64,000 nt of DNA. Origin: Endozoicomonas sp965199185 (lineage in GTDB: Bacteria > Pseudomonadota > Gammaproteobacteria > Pseudomonadales > Endozoicomonadaceae). The stretch spans positions 1-64,000 of the forward strand of contig CBDAQW010000012.1 of the NCBI GenBank assembly GCA_965199185.1. Direction: 5' to 3'. Below are positions 9,263-17,396 of the stretch, piece by piece; position 1 is the first letter of the stretch, and every line of letters begins with the position of its first letter. The notes beneath the pieces are model-generated. The model made no database searches. It had not been told where the DNA came from and saw only the letters and a program-made list of their open reading frames with translations. A program made the translations under genes and the position numbers.

Positions 9263-10189
9263 CTATAAACCACCAAAGCGTTGATAAAACTCGCTTCTTG
9301 CGGGAGGTAATAGCCCATTAGTATTTTCAAAAGTGTGTTGAATATAGTGAACAGACTGAGTAGTCAGGCTCTTATAAAGTTTCTGCAAAAGATCGTGCGC
9401 TTCATGGCCAACCCAGTCATGAGGTAAGACCTCACCGGGAAAATTCGGGTCTTTTAAAATAATTCGACGAAAGTCGTGTAGTAGTAATGTGCGCAGAGTA
9501 AAACTGTCAATGTCCGATAAATTGTTTTTTGCGACAGACTGCTTCCAAGGACGATAAAAGGCGACAAAGTCTTCATAAGCTCTTTGCAGTGCAGGCAGGT
9601 CCCACAGTTTAGTCGCCAGCGATTGAAGGTTATTGGATGAGAGAACGCCATTAGGTGAAGCGGACATGACGATGACTGAATCCACAAGCCTTAATTCTGT
9701 CAGCGTTTCTTTCAGGGATTGCCTATCTGGTGAAGGGTGAGCAAACACTCCGGTAGAAAGTAATTTAAAACCTTGCCAGTTGAGGGATTTGCGAAATGGT
9801 TCGCGCTTTTCTTCAGAAATGGTGGTAGGAATAACCAATGTCCAGTTGCTGTCCCAGACTTTATGTTCCGGGTGATAAATTCTTCTTGCGGCTTTTTCAT
9901 AATGGCTTTTCGCCATGTCAGTAAAGCAATAATAGCTAAGGCGACCTACTTTTCTCGTATCCAGCCACTCACTTTGCACAAGACGATAAACCGCAGTTCT
10001 GACCAGTCGCTCATTGAAGCCAAACAGCTCCATAGCAGCCACCAGACTCCCCATCCAGATCCAACCGCCGTGCTGTGAGACGGTATCGCCAAACAAAGTG
10101 ACCATCATTGATTTGCCGCTGATATGGTTATCAGTGATGCGCTGTTGTACAGACTTTTTCAGGTTTTTGTTATTTTGCAAAACAAACAT
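9263..10189 (-). CDS. paaX: Phenylacetic acid catabolon repressor PaaX
   Basis: The 308-residue protein matches PaaX throughout: an N-terminal winged-helix region (SMMVTLFGDTVSQHGGWIWM, then LVRTAVYRLVQSEWLDTRKVGR), a central ferredoxin-like domain, and a C-terminal LHDFRRIILKDPNFPGEVLPHDWVG stretch. PaaX represses paa promoters and is released by phenylacetyl-CoA. It lies after paaE in the catabolic operon, which is unusual compared with the separate paaXY unit of E. coli, and would give an autoregulatory loop. Confidence 0.95.
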   Translation of the reverse strand: MFVLQNNKNLKKSVQQRITDNHISGKSMMVTLFGDTVSQHGGWIWMGSLVAAMELFGFNERLVRTAVYRLVQSEWLDTRKVGRLSYYCFTDMAKSHYEKAARRIYHPEHKVWDSNWTLVIPTTISEEKREPFRKSLNWQGFKLLSTGVFAHPSPDRQSLKETLTELRLVDSVIVMSASPNGVLSSNNLQSLATKLWDLPALQRAYEDFVAFYRPWKQSVAKNNLSDIDSFTLRTLLLHDFRRIILKDPNFPGEVLPHDWVGHEAHDLLQKLYKSLTTQSVHYIQHTFENTNGLLPPARSEFYQRFGGL

Positions 10190-10207
10190 TCCAAAGGTAC
10201 TGAACCC

Positions 10208-10229
10208 CGGTTGAGTGAAGACTCAACCG
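10208..10229. terminator. Hairpin between paaE and paaX
   Basis: A perfect 9-bp stem CGGTTGAGT/ACTCAACCG with a 4-base loop sits in the 70-base gap between paaE and paaX. There is no T run, so it may be an attenuator or RNA-processing hairpin that lowers paaX expression relative to the catabolic genes rather than a full terminator. Confidence 0.45.
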
Positions 10230-10259
10230 AGGCTCTATCAATAAACTGACTTGATATTA

Positions 10260-11357
10260 CTACCTTTGGTCAAAGTCTACTTCTACCACTTCTGAAACCG
10301 GGTGTGCCTGACAAGTCAGAATATAACCCTGCTCAATTTCATGGGGTTCCAGTCCATGACTAATGTCCATATCCACCTGCCCTTTTACCAGTTTGGCTTT
10401 ACAGGTAGAGCAGACGCCTGCCTTACATGAATAAGGCAATTCAAGCCCTTGCTCCATGCCAGCGTCAAGAATATTTTCTCCGGTCGCTGCCAAATCGAAG
10501 GTTAATGCACGACCATCGGCTCTTACTGTGACCGCACTGGTTTTGTTTTCACCATACTCATGAACTCTTTGCTTGGCTTTTTGCATGCGCTCTTCGGAAT
10601 CGGCCGCTGAGCTGGCAAACAGTTCATAATGAATCTGACTGTTATCCAAACCTTCCAGACGAAAACCACGAGAAACCTCAGACATCATACTTTCCGGGCC
10701 GCATATAAAGGCTTCATCCGTACGCTTGATATCGATCATCTTGTGCTTTTGCAACTCATAACCTTTGCGGTTATCAATATGTCCACTGAGCAAATCAGAA
10801 CCCTGATCTTCACGGGACATGATATTGATCCACTTAAAGCGATTCATGTAGCGGTTTTTCAGGAAACTGAGTTCTTCCCGGAACATAGAAGTGCTGGTGG
10901 TGCGGTTACCATAAACCAGAGTGACATCGCTATCCTGTTCTGTTTCAAGAACGGTTTTCATAATGGACAGCATGGGCGTAATACCACTACCAACGGCCAG
11001 ACACATGTAGTTTTTTTTGTTCTCCGGTGACACTTCGGTGTAAAACTTTCCTTGTGGAGGCATGACCATGACGGTGTCGCCTTTGGCCAATTTGTCATTA
11101 GCAAAGTTGGAGAACAGCCCGCCTTCAACCCGCTTAATGCCGACACGAATATCACCATCATTGACGCCGGAACAAATAGAATACGAACGTCGTACTTCCT
11201 GACCATCAATAGAAGCTTGCAAGGTCAGGTACTGCCCCTGCTTGAATTGAAAAGTTGATTTCAGATCTTCAGGTACGTCAAAGGTTAGACAAACCGCCGA
11301 ATCCGTTTCAGGCTGTACATCAGCAATAGTCAGTGGATAAAACTGTGGAGTAGACAT
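10260..11357 (-). CDS. paaE: Phenylacetyl-CoA epoxidase reductase subunit PaaE
   Basis: At 365 residues this has the FNR-type FAD/NAD(P)H reductase module (RSYSICSG flavin motif near residue 58, GSGITPMLSIMKT near 123) and a C-terminal plant-type [2Fe-2S] ferredoxin domain with cysteines in YSCKAGVCSTCKAKL and a fourth in ILTCQAH. It passes electrons from NADPH to the di-iron centre of the PaaABC(D) epoxidase. The start at 11357 has an AAGGTGAGG binding site. It follows paaD in the standard A-B-C-D-E order. Confidence 0.96.
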   Translation of the reverse strand: MSTPQFYPLTIADVQPETDSAVCLTFDVPEDLKSTFQFKQGQYLTLQASIDGQEVRRSYSICSGVNDGDIRVGIKRVEGGLFSNFANDKLAKGDTVMVMPPQGKFYTEVSPENKKNYMCLAVGSGITPMLSIMKTVLETEQDSDVTLVYGNRTTSTSMFREELSFLKNRYMNRFKWINIMSREDQGSDLLSGHIDNRKGYELQKHKMIDIKRTDEAFICGPESMMSEVSRGFRLEGLDNSQIHYELFASSAADSEERMQKAKQRVHEYGENKTSAVTVRADGRALTFDLAATGENILDAGMEQGLELPYSCKAGVCSTCKAKLVKGQVDMDISHGLEPHEIEQGYILTCQAHPVSEVVEVDFDQR

Positions 11358-11415
11358 AGCCTCACCTTATTTTTTTGTTACCAGCCTGAACAGAGCACTG
11401 GCGAACTTATTATTT

Positions 11416-11973
11416 TCAGAGTCTTTTGAAGTAATCAAACGGTTCTGAACAGTCCCCGCACTGAAACAGTGCTTTGCAGGCGGTAGAACCAAACTCACTG
11501 ATTCGGGTTGTATTTTCTGAGTGACAGTGAGGACATTTGACGGAGCTGTTCGGCGTTACCGGATGTCCGGAATCATCACAGGCTTCTTCTGGTGCATCAT
11601 CCGGTGGCGCGATACCGTAATTACGCAGCTGATGCTGACCTGTATTGGTAATCCAATCGGTTGTCCAGGCTGGAGCCAGACGGGTTTTAACCGACACTTG
11701 TCTGATACCTTCATGGTGGAGTACGCTTTTTATATCATCGCGCATCTGGTCCATTGCCGGGCAGCCGGAATAGGTGGGTGTGATGGTGACAATCACTTGT
11801 TCACCCACCTGTTCTACATCCTGAAGAACCCCCATATCCCAGAGAGAAATCGCCGGGATTTCCGGGTCTTTCACCTGATCCAGCAACTGCCAGAGTTCAT
11901 TAAGATCGGAGTTACGTCTTGCCAGTTCCCGCTGATAGCGGGATTCTGGCATTAAAGGAATTGCAGTGCCCAT
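11416..11973 (-). CDS. paaD: Phenylacetate-CoA oxygenase assembly factor PaaD
   Basis: The protein carries the DUF59/MIP18-like domain (LLDQVKDPEIPAISLWDMG and TPTYSGCPAMD) and a C-terminal zinc-ribbon-like region (CPHCHSENTTRISEFGSTACKALFQCGDC). PaaD is needed for iron-sulfur or di-iron maturation of the epoxidase. I place the start at 11973, 4 bases after the paaC stop. A longer reading from 12069 would run backwards into paaC, and a shorter start at 11952 is possible. Confidence 0.9.
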   Translation of the reverse strand: MGTAIPLMPESRYQRELARRNSDLNELWQLLDQVKDPEIPAISLWDMGVLQDVEQVGEQVIVTITPTYSGCPAMDQMRDDIKSVLHHEGIRQVSVKTRLAPAWTTDWITNTGQHQLRNYGIAPPDDAPEEACDDSGHPVTPNSSVKCPHCHSENTTRISEFGSTACKALFQCGDCSEPFDYFKRL

Positions 11974-11977
11974 AGGG

Positions 11978-12763
11978 TTACCACTCACAACCAGGATAAG
12001 CTCGATGAACACTTTGCATAACGCTGAGCATCTGACCGAGATACTCAGTATGATAGCCCCGTCGTCCACCCCGAACGGCCCATTCTTCGGTCGGCACCGA
12101 TAGGGTCGCTTCGGTTAGAAGGTCAGTGACGTCTTTGAGCCATTGAGCTTTGAACTGGTTTGCATCAACGGCAATACCCAACTCAATCAGTCGCTGTTCA
12201 AGCTCATCGGTTTCAAACAATTCATGGGTGAAACCCCAGAGATCATCAACCGCTGTTTGCATTCTTTGATGGCTTTCTTCAGTGCCATCACCCAAACGCA
12301 ATGTCCAGTGACGACTTCTGCGCAGATGATAGCGAGTCTCTTTCACCGCTTTCTTGGCAACCGCAGCGAGATTTTCATCTTTTGACTGAACCAGTGCATC
12401 CAGATAATAAGTATTGAAAATATCGACCAGCAGCTGACGAACCGTCGTGTAAGCAAAGTCGCCTTTCGGCAGTTCATTAATCAGATGGTTCTGGTAGTCA
12501 CGTTCGCTGCGCATGAAAGCAAAATCATCTTCTGTGCGACCTTTGTCTTCCAGATCGGCGGCGTAGGTGTAATACATCCGGGCACGACCAATAAAGTCCA
12601 GCGCCACGTTACCCAGTGCAATATCTTCTTCCAGGAATGGCCCGTTACTGACCCACTCGGAGATGCGGTGTCCGAGAACACAGGCATCATCACCCAGACG
12701 ACTGGCGTAGGTGATCAAATCCTGCTTTTGTTCATCGGTGAGCGTTGCAATAAAATCAGACAT
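11978..12763 (-). CDS. paaC: Phenylacetyl-CoA epoxidase structural subunit PaaC
   Basis: The 261-residue ferritin-like helical protein matches PaaC (GHRISEWVSNGPFLEEDIALGN near residue 30-50; RRSRHWTLRLGDGTEES near 150). PaaC is the non-catalytic partner of PaaA that helps bind the CoA part of the substrate. A clear AAGGGAG binding site precedes the start at 12763, inside the end of paaB. Confidence 0.95.
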   Translation of the reverse strand: MSDFIATLTDEQKQDLITYASRLGDDACVLGHRISEWVSNGPFLEEDIALGNVALDFIGRARMYYTYAADLEDKGRTEDDFAFMRSERDYQNHLINELPKGDFAYTTVRQLLVDIFNTYYLDALVQSKDENLAAVAKKAVKETRYHLRRSRHWTLRLGDGTEESHQRMQTAVDDLWGFTHELFETDELEQRLIELGIAVDANQFKAQWLKDVTDLLTEATLSVPTEEWAVRGGRRGYHTEYLGQMLSVMQSVHRAYPGCEW

Positions 12764-12774
12764 GTCAAACTCCC

Positions 12775-13062
12775 TTACATATTGCCGACTTCTTTGGGCA
12801 GAGGGTAATAAGTGGCATGCCGGTATGGCTTGTCATCGGATGGATCAAAAAAACTGTCGCTGTCGTCTTCTTGAGAAGCGCAAATATCTCTGGATTTAAC
12901 CACCCAGAGGCTAACGCCTTCACTGCGACGGGTGTAAACATCGCGAGCATAATCCAGTGCCTGTTCATGGTCTTCTGCGTGCAGGCTGCCTACATGCTTA
13001 TGATCCAGACCACGCTTGGAACGCACAAACACTTCAAACAATTCCAGCTTTTCAAGAGTCAT
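12775..13062 (-). CDS. paaB: Phenylacetyl-CoA epoxidase small subunit PaaB
   Basis: The 95-residue protein begins LEKLELFEVFVRSKRGLDHKHVGS, the conserved PaaB opening, and has the DHEQALDYARDVYTRR stretch. PaaB is thought to bridge PaaAC dimers and possibly the reductase. A GGGAG binding site precedes the start. It lies between paaA and paaC with short gaps (30 and 11 bases). Confidence 0.95.
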   Translation of the reverse strand: MTLEKLELFEVFVRSKRGLDHKHVGSLHAEDHEQALDYARDVYTRRSEGVSLWVVKSRDICASQEDDSDSFFDPSDDKPYRHATYYPLPKEVGNM

Positions 13063-13092
13063 TAGCTGAATCTCCCGTTATTTTTGTTATTT

Positions 13093-14055
13093 TCAGGCCG
13101 CAGAACTCTGTTCACGGCGAGACTTCTTTTCGTTGTAGGCCAGTTGAGCATCACGAACCCAGGTGCCTTCCTCGTGGGCACGAATATGGTGCTGGACACG
13201 CTGGCGGTTGCAATAACCATCGCCATTAATCACACGATAAAATTCATCCCAATCGATTTCACCGTGATCGTAATGACCGCGCTCTTCATTCCACTTGATG
13301 GCTTTATCCGGATGCTCAAGACCAAGGTATTCGATCTGTGGAACCGTCTGATCGATAAATTTCTGACGCAAATCGTCGTTAGTTTCACGTTTGATCTTCC
13401 ACTTCATCGACTGAGCAGAATGCGCCGATTCAGAGTCATGCGGGCCAAACATCATCAGGGCTGGCCAGTAAAAACGGTTCAGAGAGTCCTGGGCCATTTG
13501 TTTTTGTTCAGGCGTTCCATGAGCCAGAGCGATCATGATCTGGTAACCCTGACGCTGATGGAAACTCTCTTCTTTACAAATCCGAATCATCCCTCTGGAA
13601 TAAGGTCCGTAAGAAGTTCTTTGCAAAGACACCTGATTAACAATAGCGGCGCCATCGACCAACCAGCCAATCGCACCCACATCACCCCAGGTTTGTGTTG
13701 GGTAGTTGAAAATTGACGCATATTTTGCTTTGCCGGTTTGCAGAGCTTCAATCATTTCGGAGCGGGAAGTGCCCAGAGATTCTGCAGCACTGTAGAGATA
13801 AAGCCCGTGACCGGCTTCATCCTGAACTTTTGCCAGCAGCACTGCTTTGCGACGTAAAGACGGCGCTCTGGTAATCCAGTTTCCTTCGGGCTGCTCACCA
13901 ATCACTTCTGAATGAGCATGCTGTGAAATTTGGCGAACAAGGTTCTTGCGATAAGCTTCCGGCATCCAGTCCTTAGGCTCTATTTTTTGTTCGCTATCAA
14001 TTTTCTGTTGGAAGATAGCCTCTAATTCTTCAAGACTTTTATTATATTCAGGCAT
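13093..14055 (-). CDS. paaA: Phenylacetyl-CoA 1,2-epoxidase catalytic subunit PaaA
   Basis: This 320-residue subunit carries the di-iron carboxylate ligands of the ferritin-like monooxygenase fold in the DEAGHGLYLYSAAES (residues about 77-91) and CKEESFHQRQGY (about 160) segments. It inserts one oxygen atom into phenylacetyl-CoA to give the 1,2-epoxide. It is the first gene of the A-B-C-D-E run. A TATGATACA dyad immediately upstream (14081-14122) suggests its own regulated promoter. Confidence 0.96.
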   Translation of the reverse strand: MPEYNKSLEELEAIFQQKIDSEQKIEPKDWMPEAYRKNLVRQISQHAHSEVIGEQPEGNWITRAPSLRRKAVLLAKVQDEAGHGLYLYSAAESLGTSRSEMIEALQTGKAKYASIFNYPTQTWGDVGAIGWLVDGAAIVNQVSLQRTSYGPYSRGMIRICKEESFHQRQGYQIMIALAHGTPEQKQMAQDSLNRFYWPALMMFGPHDSESAHSAQSMKWKIKRETNDDLRQKFIDQTVPQIEYLGLEHPDKAIKWNEERGHYDHGEIDWDEFYRVINGDGYCNRQRVQHHIRAHEEGTWVRDAQLAYNEKKSRREQSSAA

Positions 14056-14080
14056 AGATCACTCGTTATTCTTTTTTCTT

Positions 14081-14122
14081 TATGATACATATTTTTTCAA
14101 TAAATGAAATATCTGTATCATA
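14081..14122. promoter_or_regulatory. TATGATACA dyad upstream of paaA, candidate PaaX operator
   Basis: A long imperfect inverted repeat lies between paaJ and paaA: TATGATACATATTT (14081-14094) and AAATATCTGTATCATA (14107-14122). The 11-mer TATGATACATA occurs again in the paaZ-paaK divergent region at 19495. Two copies at the two AT-rich intergenic regions of a PaaX-encoding cluster make this the best operator candidate, though it differs from the E. coli TGATTC-centred site. Confidence 0.5.
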
Positions 14123-14143
14123 TAAATCATAGCGATAAAGGCA

Positions 14144-15346
14144 TTAAACTCTCTCGATAATCATCGCAATGCCTTGTCCAACACCAATACACATGCTGCA
14201 AAGCGCATACCGACCGCCGGTTCTGTGCAACTGATACATGGCAGTAGTCACCAGCCTTGCACCACTGGCTCCGAGAGGGTGACCAAGAGCAATGGCACCA
14301 CCATTAGGGTTTACATGAGCTGCATCGTCAGGCAATCCAAGGTCTCTCAATACAGCAAGACTTTGTGCAGCAAACGCTTCGTTAATCTCAATAACATCCA
14401 TTTCTTCAAGGCTTAGCCCGGTCTTTTCCAATACACGACGAATTGCCGGTGCAGGGCCAAAGCCCATAATGCGCGGCTCAAGCCCTACGGTCGCCATGCC
14501 TACAATTTTTGCTTTAGGCGTAAGAGCGTGTTGTTGCACTGCATTTTCAGAAGCAATTAATAATGCACAAGCACCGTCGTTTACGCCGGAAGCGTTGCCT
14601 GCTGTTACTGAGCCGCCTTTACGAAACGGCGTTGGGAGAGAAGCCAATGCTTCTAACGACGTTGCTCGTAAATGCTCATCATCGACGAAATTCAGAGGCT
14701 CTTTTTTCCTGCGAGGGATTTCTACCGGAACAATTTCTTCGGAAAAAATACCATCAGCCTGTGCCTGTGCCGCTTTCTGTTGACTGCGCAGAGCAAACAA
14801 GTCCTGATCTTCCCGGCTGATATTAAAATCTTCCGCCACGTTTTCTGCAGTTTCTGGCATCGAGTCAATGCCAAACTGTTGCTCCATCAGTTTGTTAACA
14901 AAACGCCAACCAATGGTGGTATCAAAAATCTCGGCTTTACGGCTAAATGGTGCATCGGACTTACCCATAACAAAAGGCGCTCTGGACATAGACTCAACGC
15001 CACCGGCAATCGCCAGTTCTATTTCACCGCTACGAATGGCTCTTGCCGCTGTACCTATAGCATCCATACCCGAACCGCAAAGGCGGTTTAACGTAGTGCC
15101 GGGCACAGTAACGGGCAGACCTGCCAGCAAAGCACTCATACGGGCAACGTCACGATTATCTTCACCCGCCTGATTGGCGCAGCCGTAAAAAATATCTTCA
15201 ACCGCCTGCCAGTCAAGATCAGGATTACGATCCATCAAAGCTTTTAATGGTATTGCACCGAGATCATCGGCGCGAACGGTGGCAAGGCTTCCGCCGTAGC
15301 GACCAAAAGGAGTTCTTATTGCGTCACAAATATAAGCGTTTTTCAT
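14144..15346 (-). CDS. paaJ: 3-oxoadipyl-CoA/3-oxo-5,6-dehydrosuberyl-CoA thiolase PaaJ
   Basis: The 400-residue thiolase has the acyl-accepting cysteine in LNRLCGSGMDAIG (about residue 91), the histidine in GGAIALGHPLGASGAR (about 350) and the second cysteine in ALCSMCIGVGQG near the C-terminus. PaaJ cleaves both 3-oxo-5,6-dehydrosuberyl-CoA and 3-oxoadipyl-CoA in the phenylacetate pathway. The start at 15346 is 2 bases from the paaI stop, so paaI and paaJ are one transcript. Confidence 0.93.
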   Translation of the reverse strand: MKNAYICDAIRTPFGRYGGSLATVRADDLGAIPLKALMDRNPDLDWQAVEDIFYGCANQAGEDNRDVARMSALLAGLPVTVPGTTLNRLCGSGMDAIGTAARAIRSGEIELAIAGGVESMSRAPFVMGKSDAPFSRKAEIFDTTIGWRFVNKLMEQQFGIDSMPETAENVAEDFNISREDQDLFALRSQQKAAQAQADGIFSEEIVPVEIPRRKKEPLNFVDDEHLRATSLEALASLPTPFRKGGSVTAGNASGVNDGACALLIASENAVQQHALTPKAKIVGMATVGLEPRIMGFGPAPAIRRVLEKTGLSLEEMDVIEINEAFAAQSLAVLRDLGLPDDAAHVNPNGGAIALGHPLGASGARLVTTAMYQLHRTGGRYALCSMCIGVGQGIAMIIERV

Positions 15347-15348
15347 AA

Positions 15349-15813
15349 TCAGGTATCTCCATCCAATGTAATAAGCGGGCGATCAAGACGGGAGGCATTG
15401 CCTTTGAACAGGGCTACTTGTTTTCCATTCTGATTAGTGACTTCTATGTGATAAATGCCACTCTTGCGCCCTTGGTAACTCACGGAGGATTTTGCCGTCA
15501 ATGTGTCGCCTTTGAAGGCAGGACGAATGAAATCAATGGAACAGTGAGAGCTGACTGTCACGTTGTTTTCGGTATTGCAACTGAAAGCAAAAGCAGAGTC
15601 GGCCAGTGAGAAAACCATGCCGCCATGACAAATATCATGGCCATTCACCATGTCGTCACGAACGGTCATGGTCAGAACGGCAGCGCCCGGCGCCACATGT
15701 TCAATGTTCATTCCGAGATTTTGCGATACCTTATCTCCCGCCCACATGGCATCAGCACACTGACGAGCCAATTCTTCAGGTGATAGGGTATCTGCATTGT
15801 CATGACCAGACAT
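15349..15813 (-). CDS. paaI: Hydroxyphenylacetyl-CoA thioesterase PaaI
   Basis: Starting at 15813, 4 bases past the paaG stop, this gives 154 residues of hotdog fold with the catalytic region GHDICHGGMVFSLADSAFAFSCN. PaaI rescues CoA from dead-end hydroxylated phenylacetyl-CoA or ring-opened products. A longer open frame reaching 15924 overlaps paaG and its extra residues do not resemble the family. Confidence 0.93.
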   Translation of the reverse strand: MSGHDNADTLSPEELARQCADAMWAGDKVSQNLGMNIEHVAPGAAVLTMTVRDDMVNGHDICHGGMVFSLADSAFAFSCNTENNVTVSSHCSIDFIRPAFKGDTLTAKSSVSYQGRKSGIYHIEVTNQNGKQVALFKGNASRLDRPLITLDGDT

Positions 15814-15817
15814 TGGC

Positions 15818-16612
15818 TTACTTTCCAGTAAATTCAGGCGCGCGTTTTTCCAGGAAAGCGGCCACACCTTCACGGTAGTCATCACTCTGACCCAGCTCGC
15901 GCATGGCTTCTTTTTCCAGCTCAAGCTGTTGATGCAGAGGGTTGGAATAGGACTGATTCATCAGCTCTTTTATTCTTGCCAGTCCTCGTGTTGGTTGTTT
16001 TGCGAAGTGTTCTGCCATGCTGACGGCTTCTGTCATTAGTTGGTCGTCGTCTACACATTGCCAGATCATGCCCCAGCTTTCGGCTTGTTCGGCGGTAATT
16101 TTGCTACCCAGTAATGCCAACGCTTTTGCTCTGGGTAAGCCAAGTGCCCGCACCAGATTCCAGGTGCCGCCAGAGTCAGGAACCAAACCAATCTTGCTGA
16201 ATGACTGAATGAAACTCGCACTGCGAGCCGCAATAACAATATCGCAGGCAAGAGCAAGGCTGGCACCGGCACCGGCAGCAACGCCATTAATAGCGCCAAT
16301 AACTGGCATTCTCAGCGTCATTAGCCCACGAATTAACGGGTTGTAATTTTGCTCAACGGATTCACCAAGATCCGGTGCTGCATCGTTATCACTGTTCACC
16401 GCCCGGTCATTCAAATCCTGACCAGCACAGAAGCCTCTGCCAGATCCGGTTAACACCAAGCAACGAACGCTATCATCTTCACGAATACTTTTCAGAGCGG
16501 ACTTCACCTCCTGATGCATCAGGCTGGTAAAACTGTTCAGGCTGTTCGGTCGATTGAGTGTTAGCAGAGCAACACCGTTTTCTACCTGATAGGAGATCGT
16601 TTCGTAACTCAT
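15818..16612 (-). CDS. paaG: 1,2-epoxyphenylacetyl-CoA isomerase PaaG
   Basis: The 264-residue crotonase-family protein contains GSGRGFCAGQDLNDRAV (oxyanion hole, about residues 57-73), NGVAAGAGASLALACDIVIAA and KIGLVPDSGGTW, and ends EFTGK, closely following E. coli PaaG. It converts the ring epoxide to oxepin-CoA and shifts double bonds in the lower pathway. It is the promoter-proximal gene of paaGIJ-ABCDE-X. The 127-base gap shared with divergent paaY should hold the promoters. Confidence 0.95.
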   Translation of the reverse strand: MSYETISYQVENGVALLTLNRPNSLNSFTSLMHQEVKSALKSIREDDSVRCLVLTGSGRGFCAGQDLNDRAVNSDNDAAPDLGESVEQNYNPLIRGLMTLRMPVIGAINGVAAGAGASLALACDIVIAARSASFIQSFSKIGLVPDSGGTWNLVRALGLPRAKALALLGSKITAEQAESWGMIWQCVDDDQLMTEAVSMAEHFAKQPTRGLARIKELMNQSYSNPLHQQLELEKEAMRELGQSDDYREGVAAFLEKRAPEFTGK

Positions 16613-16739
16613 AAATTCCTCTGTTTGTATTTTTCTTGTTATTGAACGTTAACGGTTACTTAATTTTTATATTGCCCAGTGCCCGTCAGTTCTGGGAAAC
16701 TCAACGTCATCTGAAATAAAGCAATAAAAGAACAAGACC
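16613..16739. promoter_or_regulatory. Divergent paaG / paaY promoter region
   Basis: This 127-base AT-rich gap separates the divergent paaG and paaY starts. It contains the partly symmetric AACGTTAACGGTT (about 16645) but no copy of the TATGATACA motif seen at the other two paa intergenic regions, so control here may differ. Exact promoter elements cannot be fixed by eye. Confidence 0.4.
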
Positions 16740-17342
16740 ATGCCTATATACGCTATCGAAAATCACATTCCGGTCATCGACCCAAGTGCCTATATTCACC
16801 CAACAGCGGTCATTATTGGTGACGTGATTATCGGACCTGATTGTTATTTGGGGCCTGGCGCAGTGCTTCGTGGTGACTTCGGTCGCATTATTATTGAGCA
16901 GGGCGCCAATGTGCAGGACACCTGTGTTATCCACAGCTTTCCGGAAAAAGATTGCATCGTTTCTCAGGATGGACACATTGGTCATGGCGCAGTACTTCAT
17001 GGCTGTCATATAGGCCGCAATGCTTTGGTCGGCATGAATGCGGTGGTTATGGATAACGCTGTGATCGGTGCAGAATCTTTGGTCGCGGCGTCAGCGTTTG
17101 TCAAAACCGGCTTTGAGTGCTCACCAAGATCATTAGTGACGGGCAGTCCTGCCAAAGTCCGACGTTCACTGAGCGATAAAGAAGTTGCCTGGAAAACAGC
17201 GGGCACTCAGGAATATCAAAGGTTAACCCTGCGCTCTCAACAAACCCTGCGTGAAGTCTCAGCACTGACCGAAGTGGAAAAAAATCGTCCACGCTATAAA
17301 AGTACGATGACGATCAAGCAGGATTATAAAGAACATTCCTGA
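16740..17342 (+). CDS. paaY: PaaY, gamma-carbonic-anhydrase-like thioesterase
   Basis: The 200-residue protein is a left-handed beta-helix of hexapeptide repeats (for example IHPTAVIIGDVIIGPDCYLGPG, residues 20-41) with a C-terminal helix. The metal-site histidines lie in CVIHSFPEKD and DGHIGHGAVLHGCHIG. PaaY hydrolyses the 2-hydroxycyclohepta-1,4,6-triene-formyl-CoA shunt product and so protects the pathway. It is transcribed away from paaG and convergent with paaZ. Confidence 0.93.
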   Translation: MPIYAIENHIPVIDPSAYIHPTAVIIGDVIIGPDCYLGPGAVLRGDFGRIIIEQGANVQDTCVIHSFPEKDCIVSQDGHIGHGAVLHGCHIGRNALVGMNAVVMDNAVIGAESLVAASAFVKTGFECSPRSLVTGSPAKVRRSLSDKEVAWKTAGTQEYQRLTLRSQQTLREVSALTEVEKNRPRYKSTMTIKQDYKEHS

Positions 17343-17356
17343 GTCAGAACGACTCA

Positions 17357-17385
17357 GATTCAACCGGGAATATCCCGGTTGAATC
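17357..17385. terminator. Hairpin between converging paaY and paaZ
   Basis: A perfect 13-bp stem GATTCAACCGGGA (17357-17369) / TCCCGGTTGAATC (17373-17385) with an ATA loop lies between the two converging stop codons. A second short hairpin GAGTC/GACTC (17341-17355) precedes it. T runs are weak, but placement and strength fit a bidirectional terminator. Confidence 0.65.
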
Positions 17386-17396
17386 ATCGAACATCC